A DNA stretch of 18,170 nt, taken from the NCBI GenBank assembly GCA_027698105.1, contig JAQERH010000044.1, positions 1 through 18,170 on the forward strand, in the 5' to 3' direction. This document shows positions 1-7,437 of the stretch, in pieces. Each line of letters starts with the position of its first letter. The stretch's first letter is position 1. The stretch comes from Lachnospiraceae bacterium AM93-12TA (GTDB lineage Bacteria; Bacillota; Clostridia; Lachnospirales; Lachnospiraceae). Below the pieces are notes generated by a model, which had not been told where the DNA came from, made no database searches, and saw nothing but the letters and a program-made list of their open reading frames with translations. Position numbers and translations under genes: made by a program.

Positions 1-59
1 TTGTGATGCGATTAAGGTAATGGATACCCTCTACTTCTCATTTTCAATCTTCTCTTCCA

Positions 60-88
60 TTGACTTTTCAATCCTGTGTTTTTATAAT
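60..88 (+). promoter_or_regulatory. Sigma-A promoter of the M14 peptidase gene
   Basis: TTGACT (60-65) and a perfect TATAAT (83-88) are separated by 17 bp. The expected transcription start is near 95, and the AGGAGG ribosome binding site lies at 117-122 before the ATG at 133. A small dyad, TTTGTT-TC-AACAAA (92-105), covers the expected start and could be an operator. Bases 1-59 show nothing I recognise. Confidence 0.75.
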
Positions 89-132
89 GAATTTGTTTCA
101 ACAAACTGACTGAATCAGGAGGCTTACACAAT

Positions 133-1311
133 ATGAAATACAGAATAAAAACATTTCGATATGGACTTGCCGGCATTCTCTCCCTGGCCATGGCTGCTGC
201 TCCTGCAGGAAGCTCCCTGCCGGGATTTCTGCCTTCCGGAGTCCTGACTGCCTATGCAGGACCGGCGGAGGAGGCTACTGTTTCCTCAGACGAGCCCACA
301 GGACCAGCCGCCCTGGGTGAAACTCAGGGGCTGAGCTCCTCCAATTACTACCATGTACGTCTGAGCAATCCCATTGTAAAACCGGCAGATAAATATTCCT
401 ACGAGCAGATGGAACAGGATATCCACTCCCTGAAAAACCGCTACCCCAATCAGATGACTGTCAATGTCATCGGGCAGTCGGCTGACGGACGAAATCTCTA
501 TGATATTATCATCGGAAATTCCTCTGCCTCTGAGCACATTTTATTCCAGGGTGCCATCCATGCCAGAGAGTATATTAATGTACCTCTGATGATGCAGCAG
601 CTGGAATATCTGCTGGCCTGCCAGAATACAGGAACTTTTGAAGGAAACAATCTTTCAGAAATGCTGGGCCAGACGGCAGTTCATTTCGTGCCTCTGGTCA
701 ATCCAGACGGTATTGCCATCAGCCAGAGCGGTGACAGCGCCATCCGCTCCCCGGAGCTTCGGACGCAGATCCAGGCCTGCTACGAGCAGGATAAGGCCGA
801 CGGACGTACATCGGCTGACTATGAAACTTATTTAAAACGCTGGAAAAGCAATGGACGGGGTGTAGATTTGAACCATAACTTTGACGCTGGCTGGAACACA
901 TTAAAGACAGTGGAACATCCTTCCTCCACAGACTACAAGGGGGCTTCTCCTCTCTCTGAGCCGGAGTCCCAGGCTTTAGCTGCTCTGACCAACCAGTATC
1001 CCTTTGCTGTCTGCATTAACTATCACGCCATGGGGCAGGTTATCTACTGGGATACAGAACAGAACCGGCAGACCGCTGCCTCACGGGAGCTGGCAGAACT
1101 TGTCTCTAAGCACAACGGCTACCAGATTCTGGGAAGCAAGGGCGTAGGAGGATACAAGGACTGGCTCCAGCAGAGAGAAAACTCCATTCCAGGCATCACT
1201 ATCGAAGTGGGAAAGTCGGCCTGCCCGGTTAATTTCTCTGAATATGACGCCATCCGGAAGCAGAACGAAGCCGTTCCAGGTCTGATTATGCAGTATGTGA
1301 TTTCTCACTAA
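133..1311 (+). CDS. Secreted M14 family zinc peptidase (ENP1-like carboxypeptidase fold)
   Basis: A 392-residue exported zinc peptidase. Residues 1-42 form a signal peptide: a basic start, a hydrophobic stretch, and a likely cleavage after AYA at 40-42. The catalytic domain spans about 85-390. The HxxE zinc motif is HARE (H143, E146), the third ligand is H298 in INYHAMG, and the catalytic glutamate is E358 in ITIEVGK. R145 matches a conserved carboxypeptidase residue. Where classical carboxypeptidases have Asn-Arg to hold the free C-terminal carboxylate, this protein has N247-H248 in GVDLNHNF. From memory, such a change is typical of bacterial gamma-D-glutamyl-diaminopimelate endopeptidases (ENP1 type), so cell-wall peptides are the likely substrate. 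The start is fixed by AGGAGG at 117-122. The gene has its own promoter and is monocistronic. The family is certain; the exact bond cut is inferred. Confidence 0.9.
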   Translation: MKYRIKTFRYGLAGILSLAMAAAPAGSSLPGFLPSGVLTAYAGPAEEATVSSDEPTGPAALGETQGLSSSNYYHVRLSNPIVKPADKYSYEQMEQDIHSLKNRYPNQMTVNVIGQSADGRNLYDIIIGNSSASEHILFQGAIHAREYINVPLMMQQLEYLLACQNTGTFEGNNLSEMLGQTAVHFVPLVNPDGIAISQSGDSAIRSPELRTQIQACYEQDKADGRTSADYETYLKRWKSNGRGVDLNHNFDAGWNTLKTVEHPSSTDYKGASPLSEPESQALAALTNQYPFAVCINYHAMGQVIYWDTEQNRQTAASRELAELVSKHNGYQILGSKGVGGYKDWLQQRENSIPGITIEVGKSACPVNFSEYDAIRKQNEAVPGLIMQYVISH

Positions 1312-1335
1312 AGTATAGACTATCCAGAAAAAAGA

Positions 1336-1381
1336 GGAAAAGTTTTGTGCGCTCTAATAAAAGCCGCTGCAAAACTTTTCC
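1336..1381. terminator. Bidirectional hairpin terminator between M14 and DUF5721-like genes
   Basis: A perfect 12-bp inverted repeat, GGAAAAGTTTTG (1336-1347) and CAAAACTTTTCC (1370-1381), encloses a 22-nt loop. Read on the minus strand it is followed by TCTTTTTTC, a good U-tract. It begins two bases after the DUF5721-like stop codon, so it mainly serves that gene. On the plus strand the T-run is interrupted and weaker. Confidence 0.7.
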
Positions 1382-1382
1382 T

Positions 1383-1880
1383 TTACTTCTCTTCAAAGGC
1401 AATTCCCTTCTGCTTCAAAAACTCCTTTACAGCCCCATCCCACTCATGCTCCAGGGTCTTATCCAGGGTAAAGCGGCTGACTGAGGTTCCTGTGACGCAG
1501 AAGAGGACTTTTTCCTCGTAGCGGATATTCAGGTACAAGCCATTTACCTCTGACGGAGAAAAGCCTGTCTGTCTTTCTGCCAGGAAGGCATCCCTAGCCC
1601 TGTCGGAAAGCTGCAGTACAATGTGAAAGCTTTCCGGCAGGCGTTTTCCCCTGATCAGCGAGAAGCAGAACGGGCGCAGAACGCTCCAGGCGGAAAATCC
1701 CTCAATCTCCCCCTCTTCCTTTTCCTCTGCTGAATAATAATCCGGCCGAATCCGGCCGTCTATCTGAAAGCTGTTAAACGTCACGATCTGCGCCTCCCTG
1801 AGCAGGAAACGGTCAAAGGTGTTTCCTATAAACAGCTGTCTTGTAAATTCTTTCAGTTCTTCTATCTGAAGCGATATCAT
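1383..1880 (-). CDS. DUF5721-like hypothetical protein
   Basis: A 165-residue soluble protein with no signal peptide or membrane segment. I place the start at the ATG at 1880 (protein MISLQIEELK), because GGAGG at 1889-1893 sits a normal distance upstream. A TTG five codons further up (1895) overlaps that ribosome binding site and is unlikely to be used. The sequence (LFIGNTFDRFLLREAQ near residues 17-31, then an acidic patch EEKEEGEIEG near 52-61) resembles the DUF5721 family that I know from Lachnospiraceae; this is recognised from memory and not searched. No catalytic motif is visible and no function can be assigned. It stands alone between its own promoter and terminator. An inverted-repeat arm (1894-1907) directly abuts its ribosome binding site, so leader structure may affect translation. 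Confidence 0.75.
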   Translation of the reverse strand: MISLQIEELKEFTRQLFIGNTFDRFLLREAQIVTFNSFQIDGRIRPDYYSAEEKEEGEIEGFSAWSVLRPFCFSLIRGKRLPESFHIVLQLSDRARDAFLAERQTGFSPSEVNGLYLNIRYEEKVLFCVTGTSVSRFTLDKTLEHEWDGAVKEFLKQKGIAFEEK

Positions 1881-1893
1881 TTTTTCTTCCTCC

Positions 1894-2004
1894 AATGTCT
1901 GCTTCGCTATACTCGCTCAAACCGGCGCGGGTATACTATCTGTGATATCATCTGTCATATTATACCATATCAGCAGGAAAACAAGCGGCTGCGAAGCAGA
2001 CATT
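1894..2004. repeat. 14-bp perfect inverted repeat flanking an AT-rich interior
   Basis: The arms are AATGTCTGCTTCGC (1894-1907) and GCGAAGCAGACATT (1991-2004), 83 bp apart. The left arm directly adjoins the GGAGG ribosome binding site of the DUF5721-like gene, and the right arm lies within the loop of a second inverted repeat (1963-2024). It could be a small mobile or REP-like element, or a regulatory RNA fold in the minus-strand leader. Confidence 0.7.
1959..1987 (-). promoter_or_regulatory. Candidate extended -10 promoter of the DUF5721-like gene
   Basis: Read on the minus strand, TGGTATAAT (1959-1967) is an extended -10 element. A weak -35-like CGCTTG lies at 1982-1987 with 17-bp spacing. 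The same TGGTATAAT occurs again on the minus strand at 2091-2099, giving a possible second, longer transcript. Confidence 0.5.
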
Positions 2005-2024
2005 TGTTTTCACCTGATATGGTA
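1963..2024. repeat. Interrupted inverted repeat built on TACCATATCAG
   Basis: The outer arms TACCATATCAG (1963-1973) and CTGATATGGTA (2014-2024) are perfect complements. After a 3/2-nt internal loop, GAAAACAA (1977-1984) pairs with TTGTTTTC (2004-2011). The terminal loop (1985-2003) contains nearly all of one arm of the 1894/1991 repeat, so the two folds compete for position 2004 and enclose each other. Confidence 0.65.
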
Positions 2025-2040
2025 ACGACAAAATACTTTA

Positions 2041-2079
2041 GCTGCCAAAGGCAGCGGCAGATGTGCGCAGCACAGCTGC
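2041..2079. repeat. Two adjacent GC-rich hairpins
   Basis: GCTGCC-AAA-GGCAGC (2041-2055) is a perfect 6-bp stem with a 3-nt loop. Directly after it, 2057-2079 folds as GCAG, a mismatch, TGTGC, loop GCA, GCACA, a mismatch, CTGC. There is no U-tract on the plus strand, so these are not standard terminators. They form the right half of the structured region between the divergent genes. The 316-bp stretch 1881-2196 contains only these repeats and the promoters of its two flanking genes. Confidence 0.6.
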
Positions 2080-2130
2080 ATTTTGGAGTTATTATACCAT
2101 ATCTGCGACTTCTCTTCCATACAGTTGCAG

Positions 2131-2159
2131 TTGCAAAAAAACGCTATTTTATTTATACT
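2131..2159 (+). promoter_or_regulatory. Sigma-A promoter of the M18 aminopeptidase gene
   Basis: TTGCAA (2131-2136) and TATACT (2154-2159) are spaced by 17 bp. AGGAGG at 2180-2185 precedes the ATG at 2197. The downstream lysR gene probably shares this transcript. Confidence 0.65.
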
Positions 2160-2196
2160 TTTATATGAATACAGAAATTAGGAGGACTTTAAAACA

Positions 2197-3492
2197 ATGG
2201 AACAGTATAAAAACGATTTAAACGGGCTGACAGAGCTGCTGGAAGCAGGTGTGTCTCCCCTTCATACAATTCGATATTCTATGGATTTACTGGAAAGCCG
2301 CGGCTTTACAGAGCTGCCTTTAGATAAAGCCTGGACGTTAGAGCCTGGAAAGGGCTATTTTGTCAATGCGTTTGACACTACTCTCATCGGCTTTACAGTA
2401 GGAGAGGACGCCGCAGAGCATCCTCGCTTCCGCATTGCTTCCTCCCACACAGACTGGCCCTGCCTGATGGTAAAGCCTTCCCCGGAAATTTCTGCCGAGG
2501 GCTATGCCAAGCTGAATGTGGCTGTCTATGGAGGGCCTATTTTAAGTACCTGGCTTGACCGTCCCCTCTCTTTAGCAGGAAAGGTATGCACAGTTTCTGA
2601 GGATCCGTTCCAGCCCCAGGTTCATCTGGTTGATTTTAAACGGCCTCTTTTAACAGTTCCCAATCTGGCTATCCACTTTAACCGTGAGGTAAATAACGGT
2701 GTAGCCTTAAATCCTCAGATCGATATGCAGCCTATCCTGGCCATGCTGGACGAGACTCTGAATAAAGACAGCTTCTTCCTGGATCGGGTGGCAGAAGAAC
2801 TTCAGGTAAAGAAAGAGGATATTTTAGATTACGAATTCTATATTTATAACTGTGATATGCCTCAGACACTGGGCATCCACAACGAATTTTTATCTGCTCC
2901 CCGTCTGGACAACCTGACCAGTGTTCACGCCTGCTTAAGCGGTCTGATGGAAAGCAGCAGAAAGCAGGGTATCTGTGTAGCTGCCCTCTACGATAATGAA
3001 GAGATCGGCAGCAGCACCAAACAGGGAGCAGCTTCCCCGCTGACCGACAGGATTCTGGAAAAAATTTATTTAAGCCTGGGATATAACCGAAGTGATTTTC
3101 TGGATGCCCTGTTCGGCGGCTTCCTGCTCTCTCTGGATGTAGCTCACGCCTACCATCCAAACAAGGGTGAAAAATACGATCCCAAGGATCGAGTTCTGTT
3201 AAATGACGGAGTCGCTTTAAAACTGGCTGTAAATCAGGCCTATGCCACAGACGCTTCCCATGTCAGCGTCATCGAGGGTATCTGCCGTGCTCACAAGATC
3301 CCCTATAAGAAATTTTCCAACCGTTCTGATGTCAAAGGCGGATCCACTCTGGGAAGTATTTCCTCCTGCCTGTTGACCATGCCGGCTGTAGACGCAGGAG
3401 TTGCGCTCCTGGCAATGCATTCCTCACGGGAAATGATGGGTGTCAAGGATCAGTGGGCTCTGGCAGAGCTGGCGCGTCAGTTCCTGAAGTAA
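2197..3492 (+). CDS. apeB: M18 family aminopeptidase
   Basis: A 431-residue cytoplasmic dinuclear-zinc aminopeptidase, of the usual length for bacterial M18 enzymes. These remove N-terminal residues from peptides, with preference for acidic or neutral residues depending on the member. Visible metal and catalytic positions are H84 with D86 (SSHTD), D238 (PRLDN), the E268-E269 pair (YDNEEIGSS), D314 (LSLDVAHAYHPN) and H408 (LLAMHSS). GGSTLGSIS (381-389) is the family's glycine-rich motif. No export signal is present. The start is supported by AGGAGG at 2180-2185. A LysR regulator follows after 10 bp and is probably cotranscribed. In this region it would serve as a general end-stage peptidase for imported or turned-over peptides. 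The family is very secure; the substrate preference and the gene symbol are by analogy. Confidence 0.95.
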   Translation: MEQYKNDLNGLTELLEAGVSPLHTIRYSMDLLESRGFTELPLDKAWTLEPGKGYFVNAFDTTLIGFTVGEDAAEHPRFRIASSHTDWPCLMVKPSPEISAEGYAKLNVAVYGGPILSTWLDRPLSLAGKVCTVSEDPFQPQVHLVDFKRPLLTVPNLAIHFNREVNNGVALNPQIDMQPILAMLDETLNKDSFFLDRVAEELQVKKEDILDYEFYIYNCDMPQTLGIHNEFLSAPRLDNLTSVHACLSGLMESSRKQGICVAALYDNEEIGSSTKQGAASPLTDRILEKIYLSLGYNRSDFLDALFGGFLLSLDVAHAYHPNKGEKYDPKDRVLLNDGVALKLAVNQAYATDASHVSVIEGICRAHKIPYKKFSNRSDVKGGSTLGSISSCLLTMPAVDAGVALLAMHSSREMMGVKDQWALAELARQFLK

Positions 3493-3502
3493 ATAAAACC
3501 GC

Positions 3503-4420
3503 ATGGAAATCAATTACGATTACTACCGAATCTTTTATTATGTAGCTAAATACAAAAGCTTCACCCAGGCAGCCCACGCCCTGTTAAATAACCAGCCTAA
3601 CATTACCCGCTCTATGAACAACCTGGAAAATCAGCTGGGCTGCCAGCTGTTCTTCCGTTCCAATCGGGGCGTGGAGCTGACGCCGGAAGGAGAACGGCTG
3701 TTTTCCCATGTCTCCATTGCCTTCAATCAACTTCAGGCAGCTGAGATGGAACTGAGCCAGAACCGGGAACTTCAGGGCGGGTTCGTCTCCATCGGCGTCA
3801 GCAGCAGTGCGCTTCATGAAATTCTGCTGCCAAAGCTGGCCAAATTCCGCAGCCTTTTCCCCGGAATACGTCTCCGCCTGACATCGGTCAGCGGAAGACA
3901 GGCCTTCTCTCTTCTGAAAAAAGAGCTGGCTGATTTCGCTCTGACTGATTTTTCCCTGGACACTTCTGCTGTTCAAAGCGAAACCTCTTTAAAGGAAACG
4001 CCTCTGGCAGAATTTCAGGAAATCCTCATTGCTTCCAGACAGTACTCCTTTCTGGCAGACCGTCCCAGACACCTGGCAGAGCTTTCCGATATTCCTCTGA
4101 TCACCTTTAAAAAGACGGATGAAGCTTTTGAATGCTGCCGCTCTTTCTATCAGAGCTTAGGACTGTCTCTGGTTCCGGCTGTAGAGGTATCAGAATCCAG
4201 TCAGATGCTGGCGCTCATTGAAGGTGGACTGGGCATGAGCTTTCTTCCCAGGCATCTGGCTCAGAGCGCCCTTTCCCTCGGAACAGCTGTCCAGATCCCC
4301 CTGGTGGAACAGCTTCCCGGACGCCGCTGCAGTCTCATCGAAGATTCCAGCCGTTCCCTGAGTCAGCCTGCTTCCCAACTGATCAAGCTTCTCCTGGAAA
4401 CAGAAATAAAAGAAAAATAA
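3503..4420 (+). CDS. LysR family transcriptional regulator
   Basis: A 305-residue LysR-type regulator. The N-terminal winged helix-turn-helix occupies about residues 1-62 (YYVAKYKSFTQAAHALLNN, then helix residues around ITRSMNNLENQLG, and the wing RGVELTPEGE at 55-64). A periplasmic-binding-like effector domain runs from about 90 to 295. The start lies 10 bp after the M18 stop and has no clear Shine-Dalgarno sequence, so translational coupling to the upstream gene is likely. The TAA stop lies inside the left arm of the long terminator hairpin. Targets and effector are not deducible. Candidates are the M18 gene, the convergent pckA, or the peptide transporter cluster, but LysR proteins usually act on a divergent neighbour and this one has none. 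Confidence 0.9.
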   Translation: MEINYDYYRIFYYVAKYKSFTQAAHALLNNQPNITRSMNNLENQLGCQLFFRSNRGVELTPEGERLFSHVSIAFNQLQAAEMELSQNRELQGGFVSIGVSSSALHEILLPKLAKFRSLFPGIRLRLTSVSGRQAFSLLKKELADFALTDFSLDTSAVQSETSLKETPLAEFQEILIASRQYSFLADRPRHLAELSDIPLITFKKTDEAFECCRSFYQSLGLSLVPAVEVSESSQMLALIEGGLGMSFLPRHLAQSALSLGTAVQIPLVEQLPGRRCSLIEDSSRSLSQPASQLIKLLLETEIKEK

Positions 4421-4484
4421 AAGAAGGAACGCCGCGCATGGGTAAATATTCACCCATGCGCGGCGTTCCTTCTTTTATTTTTCT
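4411..4484. terminator. 33-bp perfect hairpin, bidirectional terminator of lysR and pckA
   Basis: The arms at 4411-4443 and 4452-4484 are perfect complements over 33 bp around an 8-nt loop, AAATATTC. The inner part is GC-rich (GCCGCGCATGGGT) and the outer part is A-rich on one side and T-rich on the other, so each strand reads as a strong stem followed by a U-tract. It contains the lysR stop codon and ends 10 bp before the pckA stop. Confidence 0.9.
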
Positions 4485-4494
4485 ATTTCATTCA

Positions 4495-6087
4495 CTATGC
4501 TCTTGGACCTGCATTCTTAATCTCCTCAGGCATATCCGGATACTTCTTGTCGAAATTATCCTTGAACATCTTAGCTAACTTTGCAGCAGCCTCGTCATAG
4601 GCAGCCTTGTCAGCCCATGTATCTCTCGGATTCATAATCTCAGCCGGAGCGCCTGGGCAGGACTGTGGAACATCTACATTAAATACGTCGTCATGCTTGT
4701 ACTCTGCCTTCTCAAGCTCGCCGTTTAATGCAGCTGTAACCATAGCTCTTGTGTAGGACAGCTTCATTCTGCTTCCCACTCCGTAAGGACCGCCTGTCCA
4801 TCCTGTATTTACAAGGTAAACCTTGGTGTTGTATTTTCTGATTCTCTCACCTAACATCTCTGCGTATACAGATGGATTTAACGGCATGAACGGCTCGCCG
4901 AACAGGGTACTGAATGTCGGCTGCGGCTCTTTAATTCCACGCTCTGTACCAGCTAACTTGGATGTGAAGCCTGTTACAAAGTGGTACATAGCTGCATTCT
5001 CATCCAGTCTGGAGATTGGAGGAAGCACACCAAACGCATCAGCTGTCAGGAAAATAACTACCTTCGGAACTCCGCCTACGCCTGGAATCTGTGCATTGTC
5101 AATATAAGTAATCGGATAACCGACACGTGTATTCTCTGTAATAGAGTCATCATCATAATCAGGAATTCTTGTCTCCGGGTCAATGACTACGTTCTCTACC
5201 TCGCTGCCGAAGCGGATTGCGTTGTAGATCTCCGGCTCGTTCTTCGGATCCAGGTTGATACATTTTGCGTAGCAGCCTCCCTCGAAGTTGAATACGCCGT
5301 TATCACACCAGCCGTGCTCGTCATCTCCGATCAGCTTTCTGCCTGGATCTGCAGACAGAGTTGTCTTTCCTGTTCCGGACAGTCCGAAGAAAATAGCTGT
5401 CTCATGAGTCTCAGGATCCATGTTCGCAGAACAGTGCATCGGAAGCACGTTCTCCTCAACCGGCATTAAGTAATTCATAACGGAGAATACGGATTTCTTA
5501 ATCTCTCCGGAGTACTGGGAACCGGCAATCAGAACGATCTTCTCCTGGAAGTTTACGATAATAGCAGCTTCAGAATGTGTTCCGTCTACTGCCGGATCAC
5601 AGGTAAAGCCAGGAGCTACTACCAGTGTAAAGTCTGCTGCGCCGTAGTTCTCCAGCTCCTCTGCTGTCGGTCTGATTAACAGCTGATGGATGAACAGGTT
5701 CTGGCTTGCGAACTCATTGACAACCATGAACTTTCTGGTGTATTTCTTATCTGCACCTGCAAAGCCCTGAAACACATATAATTCCTTATCTGCCAGGTAT
5801 GTGAACATTTTATTTTTAATAGACTGGTAGGCATCTTCAGAGATAGCGACGTTTACGTCTCCCCAGGCAATCTTATCATGTACGTCCTTTGTGTCCACGA
5901 TAAATTTATCTTTCGGTGAACGGCCTGTGTATTTGCCTGTAGTAACAGAAAGAGCACCTGTATTTGTAAGCACGCCCTCACCGCGGCGAAGAGCCTCCTC
6001 TACCAGGCGGGCAGGGTTTAAATTGTAGTGAACCTTGCCTGTGGTGTTCTGGATTCCAATCATTTCTAAGCTGTGGTTTTCTTTCAT
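4495..6087 (-). CDS. pckA: Phosphoenolpyruvate carboxykinase (ATP)
   Basis: A 530-residue enzyme catalysing oxaloacetate + ATP to PEP + ADP + CO2, or the reverse in anaerobes that fix CO2 into C4 acids. The length is typical of the ATP-dependent class. Motifs in order: RSPKDKF (56-62, substrate arginine), [10 protein letters not shown] (192-201, metal and oxaloacetate lysine region), the P-loop GLSGTGKTT (235-243) and kinase-2 motif GDDEHGW (254-260). The start is fixed by AGGAGG at 6095-6100 on the minus strand. It is monocistronic, between its own promoter and the long terminator at 4411-4484. Two small dyads in its upstream region (6121-6131 and 6154-6180) may be operators. It is not an obvious part of the peptide cluster but would connect amino-acid-derived C4 acids to PEP. 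Confidence 0.98.
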   Translation of the reverse strand: MKENHSLEMIGIQNTTGKVHYNLNPARLVEEALRRGEGVLTNTGALSVTTGKYTGRSPKDKFIVDTKDVHDKIAWGDVNVAISEDAYQSIKNKMFTYLADKELYVFQGFAGADKKYTRKFMVVNEFASQNLFIHQLLIRPTAEELENYGAADFTLVVAPGFTCDPAVDGTHSEAAIIVNFQEKIVLIAGSQYSGEIKKSVFSVMNYLMPVEENVLPMHCSANMDPETHETAIFFGLSGTGKTTLSADPGRKLIGDDEHGWCDNGVFNFEGGCYAKCINLDPKNEPEIYNAIRFGSEVENVVIDPETRIPDYDDDSITENTRVGYPITYIDNAQIPGVGGVPKVVIFLTADAFGVLPPISRLDENAAMYHFVTGFTSKLAGTERGIKEPQPTFSTLFGEPFMPLNPSVYAEMLGERIRKYNTKVYLVNTGWTGGPYGVGSRMKLSYTRAMVTAALNGELEKAEYKHDDVFNVDVPQSCPGAPAEIMNPRDTWADKAAYDEAAAKLAKMFKDNFDKKYPDMPEEIKNAGPRA

Positions 6088-6130
6088 GAAATTGCCTCCT
6101 GTCAGTTATAATTTTGTACCTATAGACTAT

Positions 6131-6160
6131 ATATTACACTTATTATGCGACATCTGTAAA
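6131..6160 (-). promoter_or_regulatory. Candidate pckA promoter with overlapping dyads
   Basis: On the minus strand, TTTACA (6155-6160) and TAATAT (6131-6136) are spaced by 18 bp. The -35 overlaps the dyad CTGTAA (6154-6159)-N15-TTACAG (6175-6180), and the -10 overlaps the 11-bp palindrome TATAGACTATA (6121-6131). Both are plausible regulator sites; neither matches a box I can name. Confidence 0.5.
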
Positions 6161-6228
6161 ATATATTTTTTGTATTACAGTCATATATTTTTTATATATC
6201 AATGATTTTGCTTTCAAATAACCGCAAA

Positions 6229-6260
6229 ACAGCCGCCGCAGAACTCTCTGCAGCGGCTGT
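6229..6260 (-). terminator. Rho-independent terminator ending the transporter-peptidase cluster
   Basis: The stem is ACAGCCGC (6229-6236) with GCGGCTGT (6253-6260), one C-A mismatch, then GCAGA (6238-6242) with TCTGC (6247-6251) and loop ACTC. Read on the minus strand it is followed by TTTTGCGG. It lies 13 bp after the M42 stop and so closes the long minus-strand cluster. Confidence 0.85.
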
Positions 6261-6272
6261 CTCCACCGTTTA

Positions 6273-7391
6273 TCAAAGGATATTCCGGCGCATTACGGCG
6301 TCAATTCTCTCCTTGTCAAGGCTTCTGATCACTTCCACAGCCATCTTTACTGTAGCGTCAAGATCCTCCATGGCACAGAAATTATAATGGGTATGTACGT
6401 ACCGGGACGGAATTCCCAGCACCAGCACCGGCACAGCCTTGCCTGTCAGGCTGATCTTTCCTGCATTGGTGCTGCCTCCCCGCCTTACGGCATCCTGATA
6501 TTTAATACCGCATTTTTCTCCGATTTCCTGGGCCAGGCGGATAAATTCAGGATTTGACACATAGCTGGAATCCATATGGCGTATCTGGGTTCCTGCCTTC
6601 AGACTGCACTGGGCAATACCTGGACGGAAATAAAAATCATCTGCCGGAGAACCTTCAAACACAATAGCTAAATCCGGGAGAACCTGCTGAGCAGTTACCT
6701 GAACTCCTCTGGTTCCTACCTCCTCCTGTGATGCAAAACCGCCGACTACCTCGACCGCCAGCTGGTCTGACTCTTCCTGCAGAGCCTTCATGGTACTCAG
6801 GATACTCACGCATCCCAGACGGTTGTCAAAGGCCTTTCCGTAACAGATGCCGTGCTCCTCGTCATACTCAAACTTCACATCCGGCATCACCGGATCTCCC
6901 ACTGCAATTCCGTAGTCCTCCATTACTTCTCTCCGGCTGGAGGCTCCCACATCAATTCTGATATCCTCAATATTTAAGGAATTGTCCGCCCGCTCTGCAG
7001 CAGTCAGAAAATGAACTGGCTTGGAAGTAGTAATTCCTCTGATTTTCTTTCCCTCTCTGTTCTTCACAATGACAGAATGGGCTGGAATATTCGTATTATG
7101 AATACCACCCAGACAGATAATATCAAGCAGGCCATTCTCCTCGATATTCTGAACCATAAAGCCTACCTCATCAGAATGGGCATCCAGCATTAAAACCGGA
7201 CGTTTTCTGTCTGTCTCCGGCATACAGCGTTTTTTTGCATCCTCATTCATGTAAGCATATACGTTATGCATAGCGTCATGCTCCAGATAAAGGCTGCCGC
7301 TGTGCTTTTTCACTGCCTGTACAACCTCTTCCTCAAACCCGCTGGGGCCGAAGGCATTGGTAAGATCCTCTACCATCTTTAAGTCTGCCAT
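6273..7391 (-). CDS. M42 family metallo-aminopeptidase
   Basis: A 372-residue cytoplasmic enzyme of the glutamyl aminopeptidase/TET type, which trims N-terminal residues from short peptides and usually forms large oligomers. Visible positions: H72 and D74 (AHSDEVGF), the bridging D189 (GKAFDNRLG), the catalytic and metal pair E223-E224 (ASQEEVGTRG), E246 in the position of the next metal ligand (VFEGSPAD), and H333 (RYVHTHYN). RRGGSTNAGKI (303-313) is the conserved substrate region. A minus-strand AGGAGG precedes the ATG. It is the last gene before the terminator at 6229-6260 and lies 46 bp after the M55 gene, consistent with a shared transcript that starts at the binding-protein genes. Some M42 members are annotated as cellulases or endoglucanases; nothing here supports that. 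Confidence 0.93.
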   Translation of the reverse strand: MADLKMVEDLTNAFGPSGFEEEVVQAVKKHSGSLYLEHDAMHNVYAYMNEDAKKRCMPETDRKRPVLMLDAHSDEVGFMVQNIEENGLLDIICLGGIHNTNIPAHSVIVKNREGKKIRGITTSKPVHFLTAAERADNSLNIEDIRIDVGASSRREVMEDYGIAVGDPVMPDVKFEYDEEHGICYGKAFDNRLGCVSILSTMKALQEESDQLAVEVVGGFASQEEVGTRGVQVTAQQVLPDLAIVFEGSPADDFYFRPGIAQCSLKAGTQIRHMDSSYVSNPEFIRLAQEIGEKCGIKYQDAVRRGGSTNAGKISLTGKAVPVLVLGIPSRYVHTHYNFCAMEDLDATVKMAVEVIRSLDKERIDAVMRRNIL

Positions 7392-7437
7392 AGTTTTTTG
7401 TTCCTCCTGTCTGTATCAGTTCTGCATTCTGTCAGTC

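Larger units (their letters stand above)
1958..2103 (+). repeat. 14-bp direct repeat TATTATACCATATC
   Basis: Exact copies lie at 1958-1971 and 2090-2103, 132 bp apart. The core TACCATATC also occurs inverted at 2016-2024. Such spacing of identical ends around a structured segment could mark a short inserted element, but no target-site duplication can be proved from this copy alone. Confidence 0.6.

Noticed and set aside
91..105. CodY box at the M14 gene transcription start
   Set aside because: Only the AATTT half resembles the consensus; about half of the positions mismatch. Only the short TTTGTT/AACAAA dyad is real.
1894..2103. CRISPR array or known riboswitch in the repeat-rich intergenic region
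   Set aside because: Repeats are too few, not regularly spaced and partly inverted, and no riboswitch core I know is present.
2732..3160. 142-codon minus-strand frame inside the M18 gene
   Set aside because: Low-complexity composition rich in Arg, Ser, Cys and Gly, no start signal; a shadow of the aminopeptidase gene.
4981..5469. 162-codon open frame on the plus strand
   Set aside because: It lies wholly antisense to pckA, has no ribosome binding site or recognisable domain, and reflects codon bias of the real gene.
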